A stretch of 63,996 nucleotides of DNA. Source: an uncultured Bacteroidales bacterium (GTDB taxonomy: Bacteria; Bacteroidota; Bacteroidia; Bacteroidales; Marinilabiliaceae). A program made the translations under genes and the position numbers. The stretch is from assembly GCA_934699135.1 (NCBI GenBank), contig CAKUVM010000007.1:1-63996 (forward strand), in the 5' to 3' direction. Under the pieces are notes generated by a model. That model saw only the letters and a program-made list of their open reading frames with translations, was not told the DNA's origin and searched no databases. Each line of letters begins with the position of its first letter. Position 1 is the stretch's first letter. Shown here one piece after another: positions 41,614 to 51,200 of this stretch.

Positions 41614-42303
41614 CTATGCGGTGGGGTCGTTGAGCATGTCCATGAACTCCATGGTGCGCGTCTCAAGCGTGGCCACGACCCTGTCCACGCGGCTCACCAG
41701 GTAGTTATATGCGAAGTAGGCTATGATGCCCACAATGAGGCCGCCCACCGTGGTGACGAGGGCCGTGTATATGCCACCGGCCAATGAGCTGACCTCTATG
41801 TTGTTGCCGGCGCTAGCCATCTGGAAGAAAGCCTCCACCATGCCCGTCACCGTGCCCAGGAAGCCGATCATGGGCGCGCCGCCGGATATTGACGCCAGGC
41901 TCGCCAGCCCCTTCTCCAGCCGGGCCACCTCGATGTTGCCGGCGTTCTCCACGGCAGTCTGGATGTCGTTCAGTGGCCTGCCTATCCTGCTGATGCCCTT
42001 GCCCACCAGGCGCGCCACGGGGTTGTCGGTCTGCTCGCACAACGACTTGGCATTGTCTATGTTGCCGCTGTGGATGTAGTCCTTAATCTTGCTCATGAAG
42101 TTCTTGTCCTCCTTTAAGGCGTTGCGCAGGGCTGCGTATCGCTCGCAGAATATGTAGACGGCGTAGACCGACATGGCCAGCAGCACCCACATTATCCAAC
42201 CGCCTTGCAAGAAGAGGTCTATCACGTTGAGCGTCTGCTGCTCCACTACTTCGCCGGCCGCGTCGGTCAGCACCTCGGCCTCTTGGCCCATTTCCTGTAT
42301 CAT
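41614..42303 (-). CDS. ExbB/TolQ/MotA-type proton channel
   Basis: 229 residues with three membrane helices. The family motif GGAPMIGFLGTVTGMVEAF and the following GGIYTALVTTVGGLIVGIIAYFAYN are intact. It heads the exbB-exbD-tonB-DUF819-crp-permease run; spacing to exbD is 16 bases. A full promoter is upstream at 42381-42412. Confidence 0.93.
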   Translation of the reverse strand: MIQEMGQEAEVLTDAAGEVVEQQTLNVIDLFLQGGWIMWVLLAMSVYAVYIFCERYAALRNALKEDKNFMSKIKDYIHSGNIDNAKSLCEQTDNPVARLVGKGISRIGRPLNDIQTAVENAGNIEVARLEKGLASLASISGGAPMIGFLGTVTGMVEAFFQMASAGNNIEVSSLAGGIYTALVTTVGGLIVGIIAYFAYNYLVSRVDRVVATLETRTMEFMDMLNDPTA

Positions 42304-42380
42304 CTTGTCTTTTTGAGTTTTTCCTTGTCATGCGCGCCTGCTCGGAGTGGCTTTTTGTGGCCATGGCATGACGCGCCACG

Positions 42381-42412
42381 CAAAAATAAGTCATTCCGCC
42401 GAATTTTTCCAA
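42381..42412 (-). promoter_or_regulatory. Promoter of the exbB operon
   Basis: On the minus strand TATTTTTG (42381-42388) is the -7 and TTG (42410-42412) the -33, with a 21-base spacer. I did not find a convincing Fur box here even though fur is the gene just upstream. Confidence 0.6.
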
Positions 42413-42459
42413 GCGGTCGCGCCCTCTTTTGCTTGTGGCGTGGGGGCTGCTAACGCGGC

Positions 42460-42492
42460 GGGGGCGCGCCGAGTGTGTCTCAGCGCGCCCCC
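42460..42492. repeat. GC-only inverted repeat after fur
   Basis: A 10-base perfect stem GGGGGCGCGC/GCGCGCCCCC with a 13-base loop, 26 bases past the fur stop. There is no T-tract on either strand, so it is more likely a stabilising 3' hairpin than a terminator. Confidence 0.5.
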
Positions 42493-42517
42493 GAGGGTCT
42501 ATCTTGTTGTGGCCGGC

Positions 42518-43015
42518 TCAGTTGCCAAGCTCGGATGGAGTCTCTGGCAGTTCGCTAAGTCTTTTGTTGTTCATGGCGCATTTGCGGCAAAGACCGTAGA
42601 TGTAAAGAGAGTGGTGCGACACTTGGAAATCTTCCTGACTGGCGGCGCGCTCAATGAGGCTTGATATTTGTGTGTCTTGCACCTCCGACACGGTTCCGCA
42701 TGCCAGGCAGATGAGGTGGTCGTGTGGCTTGGCGTCGTAGGCGCGCTCATATTGGGCTTGGTTTTTGCCAAACTGATGCTTGAACACCAGGCGGCACTCT
42801 AGCAGCAGGTCTATGGTGTTGTATAGTGTGGCGCGGCTCACGCGGTAGTTCTTCTCTTTCATAAAGGAGTACAGCTCTTCGATGTCGAAGTGCCCCTTTC
42901 GGCTATAAATCTCGTCCAATATGGCAAAACGCTCGGGCGTTTTCCTGTGCCCTTGTGTCTCTAAGTATCTGGTGAACAGTTCTTTGACTGTCTCTCGAAT
43001 ATCCTTCTTTTCCAT
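42518..43015 (-). CDS. Fur-family metalloregulator
   Basis: 165 residues. Winged helix in the first ~85 residues (RKTPERFAILDEIYSRKGHFDIEELY, RVSRATLYNTIDLLLECRLV), then the metal-binding dimer domain with HDHLICLACGTVSEVQD and the second CxxC in YGLCRKC, giving a structural zinc site. It could sense Fe, Zn or peroxide; the sequence does not decide. Same strand as and upstream of exbB. Confidence 0.9.
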   Translation of the reverse strand: MEKKDIRETVKELFTRYLETQGHRKTPERFAILDEIYSRKGHFDIEELYSFMKEKNYRVSRATLYNTIDLLLECRLVFKHQFGKNQAQYERAYDAKPHDHLICLACGTVSEVQDTQISSLIERAASQEDFQVSHHSLYIYGLCRKCAMNNKRLSELPETPSELGN

Positions 43016-43243
43016 GTTGTTCTGTTAAGTCGCAACTTTTTAGACTTGTTAAAAATAGGTCTTTCCGTTGATATGGCGAAATAAAAATGAATCTTTTTTT
43101 GGCCGTTAGAACCGCCCCTTTGTTTTATGTCGTTGTGAAATAGTGTGTTATGCGAACGCTATTCGCTCCTTAGGCAAATCGGTTTGCTTGCTCCATAGCG
43201 GCATTTTTATATCTTTACGCTGCCTTATAACCACATATGTAAA

Positions 43244-43552
43244 ATGGAAGAACAGCAGAAAAAGGTGAGCGTCGCTCTGCCGCCCGACGTGGCGCAGGGA
43301 GTCTATGCAAATTTGGCCGTCATTGCGCACTCGCCATCGGAGTTTGTCATTGATTTCATCCGCACTGTGCCGGGCGTGCAGCCTACCGTGAAGTCGCGCG
43401 TCATCATGACGCCTGACAATGTGAAGAAGTTTCTCGCGGCGTTGCAAGAGAATGTGAGGAACTATGAGAGTCAGTATGGCCAGATTGAGGAGCGGCAGGC
43501 TGGCGCGATCACCGTGCCGTTTGGCTTCTCCGGCCATCAGGGCGACGCCTGA
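43244..43552 (+). CDS. DUF3467 protein
   Basis: 102 residues: VSVALPPDVAQGVYANLAVIAHSPSEFVIDF and MTPDNVKKFLAALQENVRNYESQYG are the two halves of DUF3467, a small soluble family of unknown function. Divergent from fur, convergent with the ABC exporter; the two coding ends overlap by 44 bases. A TATCTTTA near-consensus -7 lies ~30 bases upstream. Confidence 0.85.
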   Translation: MEEQQKKVSVALPPDVAQGVYANLAVIAHSPSEFVIDFIRTVPGVQPTVKSRVIMTPDNVKKFLAALQENVRNYESQYGQIEERQAGAITVPFGFSGHQGDA

Positions 43553-45239
43553 AGCCCTGCATCTCATATACCCGGTCGGCCAAGCCCAGCGTCTCGGCTG
43601 AGTGTGAGACCAGTATCACCGTCTTGCCGGCCTGCCGAAGGCCGTCTATTGTGGCGCGCAGCCCTTGGCGCGCTTCTTTGTCAAGCGCGCTCGCGGCCTC
43701 GTCCAATATTATTATGTCGGCTTGCGAATATAGCGCGCGGGCCAAGGCCAGCCGTTGCCACTCTCCGCGGCTGAACATCTCGGAGCCGGGGAACTGGTTG
43801 CCCATCTCGGTGGCGTAGCCCTGCGGCAGAGACTCCATCAGGTGGTCTATGCCGGCTTGTGCGGCTGCCGAGCGCATTCGCCTCTCGTCAAGGTGGGCGG
43901 CCATGTTGCCGAAGCGGATATTGTCTTGTGCCGAGGCGCAGTAGAGGCGGAAGTCTTGAAACACGGCCGTCATGTGAGCCGAGATCTCTGTGGGCGAGAT
44001 GTCGGCCACGGGGGTGCCGTCTATCACGACGCTTCCGGCATCGGGGCGCAGCAGCCCGCACATGAGTTTCACGAGGGTCGACTTGCCGCAGCCATTGCGA
44101 CCCGCAATGCCCACCACCTCGCCTCTCCTGATGCTGAATGACACTCCGCTCAAGGCCTTGCGGCGAGAGCCGGGATAGCGAAACGAGACGTCGTGGATCT
44201 CTAGCCGCCGGAAAGGGGTGGGGAAATGCGCCGTGCGCGCGCTGCCGCTTCCCTGCCGCAGAAAGTCGAGGAGCGAGCTGACGTATAGCCCTTGGCTGTG
44301 GAGCGACACGCCGCGGTGAGCCACATCGGCCACGGCAGACTCCGCGCGGCGAATGGTCATCAGGAACATGGCCAACTCGCCCACGCTGTATCCGCCTGCC
44401 GAGCATTGCGCAATGACGCAGACGAACACGCCCACCACAATCAGTGTCGAGGCCAACGCCGCGACCCCCTGCCGCACGGCCGACTGGCGAGCCAAGCCGA
44501 GCCGCGAGGCCGCGAGTCCCCGCCGCACGGCATCGAACAAGGAGTGGAAATGGCCCCACAAGCCAAAGATGCGCACCTCCGGGGCATATTGAGGCTGCGT
44601 CAGCACGCTGTTGTAATATGCCATTTTACGCTCATCTACCGCCTGGCGCTTATACAGCTCAAAAGACTCGCGAGACGCCACGACGCGCGCCAACACAACT
44701 GGCGCGCCGGCCGCCATGGTCAGCAGCGGCAGCCACCACCCGATGGCGAACATCCAACAACTCAAGACACAAAAAGTTATGAATGATTGAGCCAAGCCCA
44801 TGGCTGTGGCGAAAATGCGCACGGGGCGCTCCGTGGATCCCGATATGGCTCTGAAAGCCTCGGTTTGAAACTGCGGACTTTGAAGCGTCTGATAATCAAC
44901 GTGCGCCATCTGTTTTTGAGTGAGCGACGCCACGTGGGCTCGCAGCCGCTCGCCAAGTTCCTCTGTCTTCAGGTCGGCCACAATCTGTGCCGCGTGCGTG
45001 GCCAGCATGGCTGCTCCGAACGCTGCCACTGGTGCGGCTATGGCGCGCAGCCCATCCCACGGGTTGTCCCGCAGCGTCTCGAAAGAGGCTAGAGTGGCGT
45101 CTACCATACGTCCCATGGCCCATAGCAAGACAAGAGGCAGCACGGAACGCGACGCCACGCACACCGCGCACGCCACTGCGCCGCGGGGTGAGGCGTCCCA
45201 CACCATGCGCAACGCCCGCGTCAGCATCCCACATTTCAT
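43509..45239 (-). CDS. ABC exporter (fused membrane and ATPase domains)
   Basis: 576 residues from ATG 45239, which overlaps the S26 peptidase stop (ATGA). Longer frames run into that gene. A six-helix ABC exporter domain (~1-320) is followed by the nucleotide-binding domain: Walker A GRNGCGKST near residue 380, Q-loop TAVFQDFRLY, Walker B IIILDEAASALD and the H-loop SHSAE. The signature is FSRGEWQRL instead of LSGGQ, as in some peptide exporters. No N-terminal C39 protease. It would export the product of the PqqD/kinase/S26 set. Confidence 0.88.
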   Translation of the reverse strand: MKCGMLTRALRMVWDASPRGAVACAVCVASRSVLPLVLLWAMGRMVDATLASFETLRDNPWDGLRAIAAPVAAFGAAMLATHAAQIVADLKTEELGERLRAHVASLTQKQMAHVDYQTLQSPQFQTEAFRAISGSTERPVRIFATAMGLAQSFITFCVLSCWMFAIGWWLPLLTMAAGAPVVLARVVASRESFELYKRQAVDERKMAYYNSVLTQPQYAPEVRIFGLWGHFHSLFDAVRRGLAASRLGLARQSAVRQGVAALASTLIVVGVFVCVIAQCSAGGYSVGELAMFLMTIRRAESAVADVAHRGVSLHSQGLYVSSLLDFLRQGSGSARTAHFPTPFRRLEIHDVSFRYPGSRRKALSGVSFSIRRGEVVGIAGRNGCGKSTLVKLMCGLLRPDAGSVVIDGTPVADISPTEISAHMTAVFQDFRLYCASAQDNIRFGNMAAHLDERRMRSAAAQAGIDHLMESLPQGYATEMGNQFPGSEMFSRGEWQRLALARALYSQADIIILDEAASALDKEARQGLRATIDGLRQAGKTVILVSHSAETLGLADRVYEMQGFRRRPDGRRSQTAR

Positions 45240-45700
45240 CGGCAGGAGAGACTTGACGCGAGCCTGATTAACGCGCCAATGGCGCGGGCAATCGCGTGGT
45301 TTATCTTGTGTGCCGCGTGGGGGTGCGCGGTCATCCAGCGTCGCCATAGGCCATCGCTCACGCGCCGCGTCAGCCACAGCCGGCGGTGGCTCTCCACAAT
45401 GCCAGCGGCCAGGCTCTTGGGCACGGGTCTGTCAGCTTCTGTGTTGGAGTCTCCTTGCGTGGTCACGCGGTCTGCTGCGATCCCGATTATGCGGTGGACG
45501 ACAAAATACGGCCCGTCGGGCTTCTCTAGCGGCCCAAGGTAGGCAATGTCTCCCACCTTGGGGTTTGTGGCGGGGCGTACCGTTATGGTCTCGCCGGGCC
45601 AGATGGTTGGCACCATGCTCAGTCCGCGCACCCGCAGGCGCATTTTTAGCCCCATCCTGAGGGGCTCGGACAGAACTTTTTGCGTCCCCGTGGTGGTCAT
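45236..45700 (-). CDS. S24/S26-type peptidase, signal-peptidase-like (Ser/His)
   Basis: 154 residues. S28 in RGLSMVPTIWPGE is the nucleophile of S26 enzymes; the general base is H69 in VVHRI rather than lysine, and D84 lies in QGDSN, as in SipW/ER-type signal peptidases. There is no clear N-terminal membrane anchor, unlike true signal peptidases. Such soluble S26-like proteins occur in gene sets with PqqD and HPr-kinase-like proteins, where they may cleave a leader peptide; that role is inferred. One base after the kinase-like gene and overlapping the exporter. Confidence 0.8.
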   Translation of the reverse strand: MTTTGTQKVLSEPLRMGLKMRLRVRGLSMVPTIWPGETITVRPATNPKVGDIAYLGPLEKPDGPYFVVHRIIGIAADRVTTQGDSNTEADRPVPKSLAAGIVESHRRLWLTRRVSDGLWRRWMTAHPHAAHKINHAIARAIGALIRLASSLSCR

Positions 45701-45701
45701 G

Positions 45702-46649
45702 TCAGTGGTCGCCTCCTTTTTTTGCGCGAGCCGATAAGGTGCCGCGCAGCAGTTTCACCACCGCGCCGCTAGGCTCGAAGCCCAGGTGGCAGGTGTCCAC
45801 ATTGCCAAAGCACAAAAAGACGTTAGACGTCAGCTGGTTCACGCTCTCCTTGTTGAGCGGCTGCTGGATCACGTTGGTCATGATGGCCGCTACGGCCTCA
45901 GCTTTGCTCTTGATCTTGGTCAGTGTGTTTTCGGAGGCCTGATGCAGCAAGTATACGCCGCGCAGGGTGGTGGACGATGGTTTCTGCTTGTAGTTACTCA
46001 TGGGAATGGAGTAGGCCCTCGGTTCGCCGCCTTCGGTCTCGGGCGGTCGCACGGCCACCATGTCATCATTTATGACCACGGCCCTGTTTTGGCGGAACAG
46101 CTCCGCTATGGTGCTCTTGCCTGTGCCGGATGGCGCGGTGAACAGCATGCCTTTGCCGATGCCTGTGCACACGACCGATGAGTGGATGAGAAACCCGCCG
46201 CGGCGCAGGAGTTGGCGAGACAGAAATATGTTGAAGACGGGGAATATGTATGGGTCTATTGCCGCGGCTCGCCTCTCGGCGGGCTCCACCCGCAGCTGCG
46301 CGCTGGTGGCCGTGTAGGTCACTTGGGCGGCCTTCAGCGGGCCGTTGTCGTAGTGGGCCGTTATGGTCTCTGTGCCGTCCTCATTGCTTTGGAGCGCCCA
46401 CTCGCACCCGTCTTCGCCGTTTTTGGGAGAGACGAAGCGGGCGTTGGCCTTGGCTCCATCGTTGATGTTGCTCCACTGCGTGAGTGTCACCACAATTATG
46501 TCGGTCGGGGGCGGCATCCACGAGCGGGAGGGCCTTGGCGTGCCAAAGCCGCGAAAGCTGACGTCCGTCAGGTGGCACCCTACCGCCCTTATCTCTATTT
46601 GCAGCCCGGCTACGCTTACGCTGACGCTCTCTTCATGTTGTTCTTTCAT
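45702..46649 (-). CDS. HPr-kinase-like (PEPCK-fold) protein
   Basis: 315 residues from ATG 46649; a GTG one codon earlier is possible. The C-terminal half has Walker A FTAPSGTGKSTIAELF (about residues 170-186) and the metal-site INDDMVAV, as in HPr serine kinase. The N-terminal half (SRSWMPPPTDIIVVTLTQW) is unlike the true HprK N domain. Stand-alone HprK-like proteins beside PqqD-like RRE proteins include the kinases that phosphorylate the terminal serine of some lasso peptides. Substrate unknown here. Confidence 0.8.
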   Translation of the reverse strand: MKEQHEESVSVSVAGLQIEIRAVGCHLTDVSFRGFGTPRPSRSWMPPPTDIIVVTLTQWSNINDGAKANARFVSPKNGEDGCEWALQSNEDGTETITAHYDNGPLKAAQVTYTATSAQLRVEPAERRAAAIDPYIFPVFNIFLSRQLLRRGGFLIHSSVVCTGIGKGMLFTAPSGTGKSTIAELFRQNRAVVINDDMVAVRPPETEGGEPRAYSIPMSNYKQKPSSTTLRGVYLLHQASENTLTKIKSKAEAVAAIMTNVIQQPLNKESVNQLTSNVFLCFGNVDTCHLGFEPSGAVVKLLRGTLSARAKKGGDH

Positions 46650-46719
46650 CACGATGCGCGTTTGGTTTTTCTGAAGTTGGATTTTGTCGCTGCAATTGAA
46701 GTCGCGCGCCCGTCATTCC

Positions 46720-47037
46720 TCATTGGGCGTGGGCGGGCGGGCCGTCATCTCCATTCACCTCTTCCACGTAGCCGCGCTTCACCATCTCCCTGATGAACTC
46801 TTCCACGTCTTGCTCCACTTTCTGGGCTTCGCTGTCGTCATAGGTGTCTAATATGTGGCGCACAATGTCGCCCACGCTTTGCCCTCTGCGCAGCCCGTCC
46901 ATTATGTCCGCCCCTGTCTGGTTGAGAGACAGCAGTTTGCCCATCTCCACGGTGGAGTCGCATATTGGGGCAATCACGGCCTCGTCGGCCATTCTGGTCA
47001 TAACGAAGGTGGGGAGGATTCTGTATTTCTTGTCCAT
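46720..47037 (-). CDS. PqqD-like peptide-recognition (RRE) protein
   Basis: 105 residues with the PqqD fold pattern: a short N-terminal beta part (YRILPTFVMTRMADEAV), then LLSLNQTGADIMDGLRRGQSVGDIVRHI and DVEEFIREMVKRGYVEE. PqqD-like RiPP recognition elements hold the leader of a precursor peptide for tailoring enzymes. The DEAVIAPI segment replaces the usual catalytic-partner contact. It lies 37 bases after tsaD and 70 bases before the kinase-like gene; no precursor gene of a recognisable type lies in these gaps. Confidence 0.82.
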   Translation of the reverse strand: MDKKYRILPTFVMTRMADEAVIAPICDSTVEMGKLLSLNQTGADIMDGLRRGQSVGDIVRHILDTYDDSEAQKVEQDVEEFIREMVKRGYVEEVNGDDGPPAHAQ

Positions 47038-47074
47038 GGTGTAGCTCTTGCGCCGTTGCCTTCTTGCGGCGGCG

Positions 47075-48088
47075 TTATACGATTGTGCGGGAATATGGGG
47101 CCAGGTCCATGGTCGCGAACATCCCGCGCTCGAATTTGCGGAACCCTGCCGATGCCACCATGGCCGCGTTGTCTGTGGTGTATGAGAATTTGGGCACGAA
47201 GACTTTCCACCCTCGGCTCGTGTGCAGTTTCTCGAAAGCGTCGCGCAACCCGCTGTTTGCCGACACTCCGCCCGCCACGGCCACCGTGCTTATGTCCAAG
47301 TCTTTAGCCGCGCGGGTCAGGTTTTTCATCAAGATGTCTATGACGGTGCTTTGCAGCGAGGCGCAAAGATCCGCCTTGTGCTTCTCAACAAAGTCTGAGT
47401 CCTCTTTCAAGGCGTCGCGCAGAGTGTAGAGGAAAGATGTCTTTAGCCCGCTGAAGCTGTAGTCATAGCCGCCCACGTGAGGTCTGGCGAAGTTGAACGC
47501 CTTGGGGTCTCCCTCGTTGGCCAATTTGTTGATCACGGGGCCGCCGGGGTAGCCCAGGCCCATCACCTTGGCGCATTTGTCAAAGGCTTCGCCCGCCGCG
47601 TCGTCTATCGTCTGGCCTATGATCTCCATGTCCATATAGTCCTTCACCAAAAGAATCTGGCTGTTGCCGCCAGACACCAGTAGGCAGAGGAACGGGAACC
47701 GCGGCTGCTCTTTGCCCTCCTCGACAATGAAGTGGGCGGAGACGTGGGCCTGAAGGTGGTTGACCTCGATAATGGGTTTGCCCAGCGCGAGGGCGAAGCC
47801 CTTGGCGAAAGACACGCCCACCAGCAGCGACCCCATAAGGCCGGGGCCGCGGGTGAACGCCACCGCGCTGAGGTCGTCGGCCTTGATGCCGGCATCGGCC
47901 AAAGCCTTGTCCACCACGGGGATTATGTTTTGCTCATGAGCTCTTGACGCGAGCTCGGGCACCACGCCGCCATAACGCAGGTGCACAGCCTGGCTGGCTG
48001 TGACGTTTGAGAGCACGCGGCCGTCTTCCAGCACTGCCGCTGATGTGTCGTCACACGACGACTCTATGCCCAATATGAGTGTAGACAT
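47075..48088 (-). CDS. tsaD: tRNA N6-adenosine threonylcarbamoyltransferase
   Basis: 337 residues from ATG 48088 (MSTLILGIESSCDDTSAAV). Kinase-like fold with the metal motif HLQAHVSAH, the LLVSGGNSQI phosphate loop and VAGGVSANSGLR near the end. It makes t6A37 in ANN-decoding tRNAs with TsaB and TsaE. Own promoter TATATTTG (48174-48181), divergent from tamB. The peptide-type gene set follows directly on the same strand, so tsaD read-through probably expresses it. Confidence 0.96.
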   Translation of the reverse strand: MSTLILGIESSCDDTSAAVLEDGRVLSNVTASQAVHLRYGGVVPELASRAHEQNIIPVVDKALADAGIKADDLSAVAFTRGPGLMGSLLVGVSFAKGFALALGKPIIEVNHLQAHVSAHFIVEEGKEQPRFPFLCLLVSGGNSQILLVKDYMDMEIIGQTIDDAAGEAFDKCAKVMGLGYPGGPVINKLANEGDPKAFNFARPHVGGYDYSFSGLKTSFLYTLRDALKEDSDFVEKHKADLCASLQSTVIDILMKNLTRAAKDLDISTVAVAGGVSANSGLRDAFEKLHTSRGWKVFVPKFSYTTDNAAMVASAGFRKFERGMFATMDLAPYSRTIV

Positions 48089-48173
48089 CTGATTTCGCTT
48101 ATTTTGTCGTGGCCGGCGGCTCTTTGCCGTGCCTGGCCCCATGTCTGGCGCGCCATGAGCCAAAACCATTGGG

Positions 48174-48181
48174 CAAATATA
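48174..48181 (-). promoter_or_regulatory. -7 element of tsaD
   Basis: It reads TATATTTG on the minus strand, about 85 bases before the tsaD ATG. Divergent from the tamB promoter 31 bases away. Confidence 0.5.
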
Positions 48182-48212
48182 CAAAACTCCGCATAATATG
48201 CCACCTTATGGC

Positions 48213-48220
48213 TATTTTTG
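48213..48220 (+). promoter_or_regulatory. -7 element of tamB
   Basis: It reads TATTTTTG, 34 bases before the ATG at 48255. This favours that start over the ATG at 48198, which would lie upstream of the promoter. Confidence 0.5.
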
Positions 48221-48254
48221 CACAGTGCGCCATAAGGGCGCGCCACTCCTGGCC

Positions 48255-51200
48255 ATGGGATATTTGCGCAAGATAGTGTCTGCCTTATGGGCCTTTCTGC
48301 TGGCGGTGATGTTTCTGCTGCTGCTAGCTTTTGGCCTTACCCAATTCCCGCCCGTCCAAAGGTGGGCTGGCCGCGCCATTGCCAGTGCCATAACATCGTC
48401 CACTGGGCTGCCGGCGACGGTCGGCTCGTTGCGCTTTTTCCCATTCTCATCGGTCGAGGTCTCCCGTGTCTGCATAGCGGGGCCAGACTCTCTCCCCATG
48501 ATTTCGCTCCGGCGCGTCAAGGCCGACGTCTCCGCCGCCTCTCTTGTGTCGGGCGGGTTGTCTCTCAACGTGATAGACGTGGATAGTCTGGACGTTGTGG
48601 TGCGTCAGGGCCCCGATGGCAAGCTCAACCTCAGGGCCTTGGCGGGACCCGACAGCGTGGCCTCCGAAGGCGCCGCGCCTCGCGTGAGCGTGCACGCCCT
48701 CAGGGCGGCGGAGTGCCATGTGGTCTATGAGGCCATGGGCCGCCAGCCTCTCCATTTGCAAGACGTGTCCATTGCCCTGGATGACATACTCTTTGATGAG
48801 GGTCGCTGCGGCGTCTCTGTCTCCAATGTGTCGTTTTTTTTGCCAAGCCTCTCTCTGAAGGCTGCCTTGAGCGGCCACCTTGCCGTGCTGGGAGACACTT
48901 TGAGTCTCCGCGGGGCGTCTGTCTCTTTGGGGCCGGGCGAGGCGCGGGTTGATTCTGTCATTGTCGTGGCCGACTCTGCCGGCGTGCGCCACGCACGGGT
49001 TGAGATCCCGTCAGTAAGGGTGGGCGCCGGCATCCTCTCCGCGCTTGCGGCGCGCCCGCTGCCTGGTTTCGGGATGAGCCTTAGCGCCCGGCTAGACGGC
49101 AGCGTGGTGGATGTCCGCCGCATGCGTCTCTCTTTCGCGGAGGCCTCTTTCATCACCCTTTCAGGCCTTGGGCAGTTGGAGCGCGGTGCGGGGGGGGCAG
49201 GGCTGTCTTGGGCCAAGCTCTCTGTTGACGGGCGCACGTGTCCCGCCGACATTGCCGCGGCGACTGGCCTTGGTGTCGACTCGCCGACGCGGGCGGACTT
49301 CCGCCCCGTGGCCGTTGGGGGCAGCCTCTTGATAGATTACACTGGTGGCGAGGCCTCGGCAAATGTGCGGTTGTCGTCCTCGCCCCTCACTTCCGAGGCC
49401 TATGCCACCGCGCACACCGATGACGGGTGGCGAACCATTTCTTTCTCCTCGTCTCTCTCTGCCGATGCCGACCTTGGCCGCCTCACGAGCGGCTTTGTGG
49501 CAAGGGTGACGGGATCCCTCTCCGCCCAGGGGCGAGTGAGCGGGACTGATCTGCGCTACGTCATGCTCCGTGGCGACGTGGCCAGGGCGGAGGTGGCCGG
49601 CGCGGCCTTCACCTGCGTGTCTTTCAATGGCGTGGCGGACGGCAATAAGGCCAATGGCCTTGTGCGGGTCAACGACCCTCGGCATGGACGCCTGATGGTG
49701 GTGGCAGAGAGAGACGGGAGCGGTGTCTCGCCCTACGTCTCTCTGGCCGTCCAAGCCGATTCTGCCAAACTAGGAAGCCTTTTCCCCACGGTCTTCACCC
49801 CAAACGCGTGGACTTCTTTCCGCATGAGGGCCGAAAGCGCGGGGGTGGATTTCCGCACGTCTGTATCTGATGTCCATATGGCCGATTTCTCTCTATGCAA
49901 TAGGCAAGACACACTGGTCGTTGACCATTTGTTGGCCTCGTTAGGGACTGACGCGCTCGGTCGCCGTGTCTTGTCTGTGGAGTCTGACGCGCTGTCGGGC
50001 TACGCCATGGGAAATTTTGACGTCAAAGGTCTGGCCGATGAGCTTGCTCGGCAATATGCCGCGGCTCTGCCGTTGTTGGTCAAGCCTGTGGCCAAATCGC
50101 GCCATGCCCAGAAGGCAGAGTTCGAGCTGTCACTCTACCAGGCGCGGCGGTTGGCCTCCATGTTTTTGCCCTCTGTGTGCGTGTCAGACACTCTCGAGGC
50201 TCGCGGCAGCATCGACTCTCAAACCCACACCGCTTGGGCCCGCTTGGCCATAGACACCGTCCGCATGGCATCTGGCACGGCATCGGGACTCGAGGCCGCC
50301 GTGGCCAGCAACGAGGGCGTTGTGGGTCTGGGCGTGAGGGCCGATGCCGTGTCTGCGCCCCTGGTGGGCGACATTAAGGGCTTTCGCGTGGCGGCCGAGG
50401 CCGAGGCCGACGGGCTGACGGCCGATGTGGCGTGGTTTTTGGCCGACGGGAAGCGGCAGGGCGGCGCGCTCAATGTAGACGCCAGGTTTGTCCAAGACAA
50501 CGAGACGGGAAGGCCGAGGGCGCTCATTGGGGTGGATCAGTCGCAGCTGACGATGGGTGGCGATGTCTGGACGCTGGACTCTTGCCGCTTCGACGCCCGC
50601 GCCGGACGGTTGGGCGTGAGCCATTTCCTCCTCTCCAATGCCGACCACTCCATAAGGGCGCAAGGCGGCGTGTCCGCAAGCCCAGATGACACCTTGCGGC
50701 TCGCTCTCAGCAAGATTGTGCTGGAGAAAATAGTGAAGGCCGACGCATCGTCAAAATTCTCACTAGAGGGCGACCTCTATGCCGATGCCGAGGTGTCCGC
50801 GCTGCTCGGCGACGTCCGTATGTCGTCCATGGCGAGCATCGAGAGGCTCAAGGTGAACGGCGATATGCTTGAGCATATGGACGTGACGACGGCGTGGTCT
50901 CCTGAATCCGACAAGCTGGACATTGGGCTGGACATCGTCACCGGCGGCGTGCCCAGGGCCGTGGCCACGGGTTATGTCGACGCTCGTGGCTCCGCCATGG
51001 ACTTGAGGTTCGACATTGACAGCCTGTCCACTGGCTTCCTCAATTTCTATTTGGACAATTGCATAGACTCCTGGAGGGGCACAACGTCGGGATGGTTGCG
51101 GCTCCACGGCCCTTTGGATGACATTGCGCTAGACTCCCGCCTCAAGATGAATGACGACAATTATTTCCGCGTCATGCAGACCAATGTGACGTATCACATT

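Noticed and set aside
46650..46733. A 27-codon minus-strand frame between the PqqD-like and kinase-like genes as a precursor peptide
   Set aside because: It starts at the PqqD stop and ends inside the kinase-like gene, lacks a leader/core pattern, and its composition is that of an out-of-frame read.
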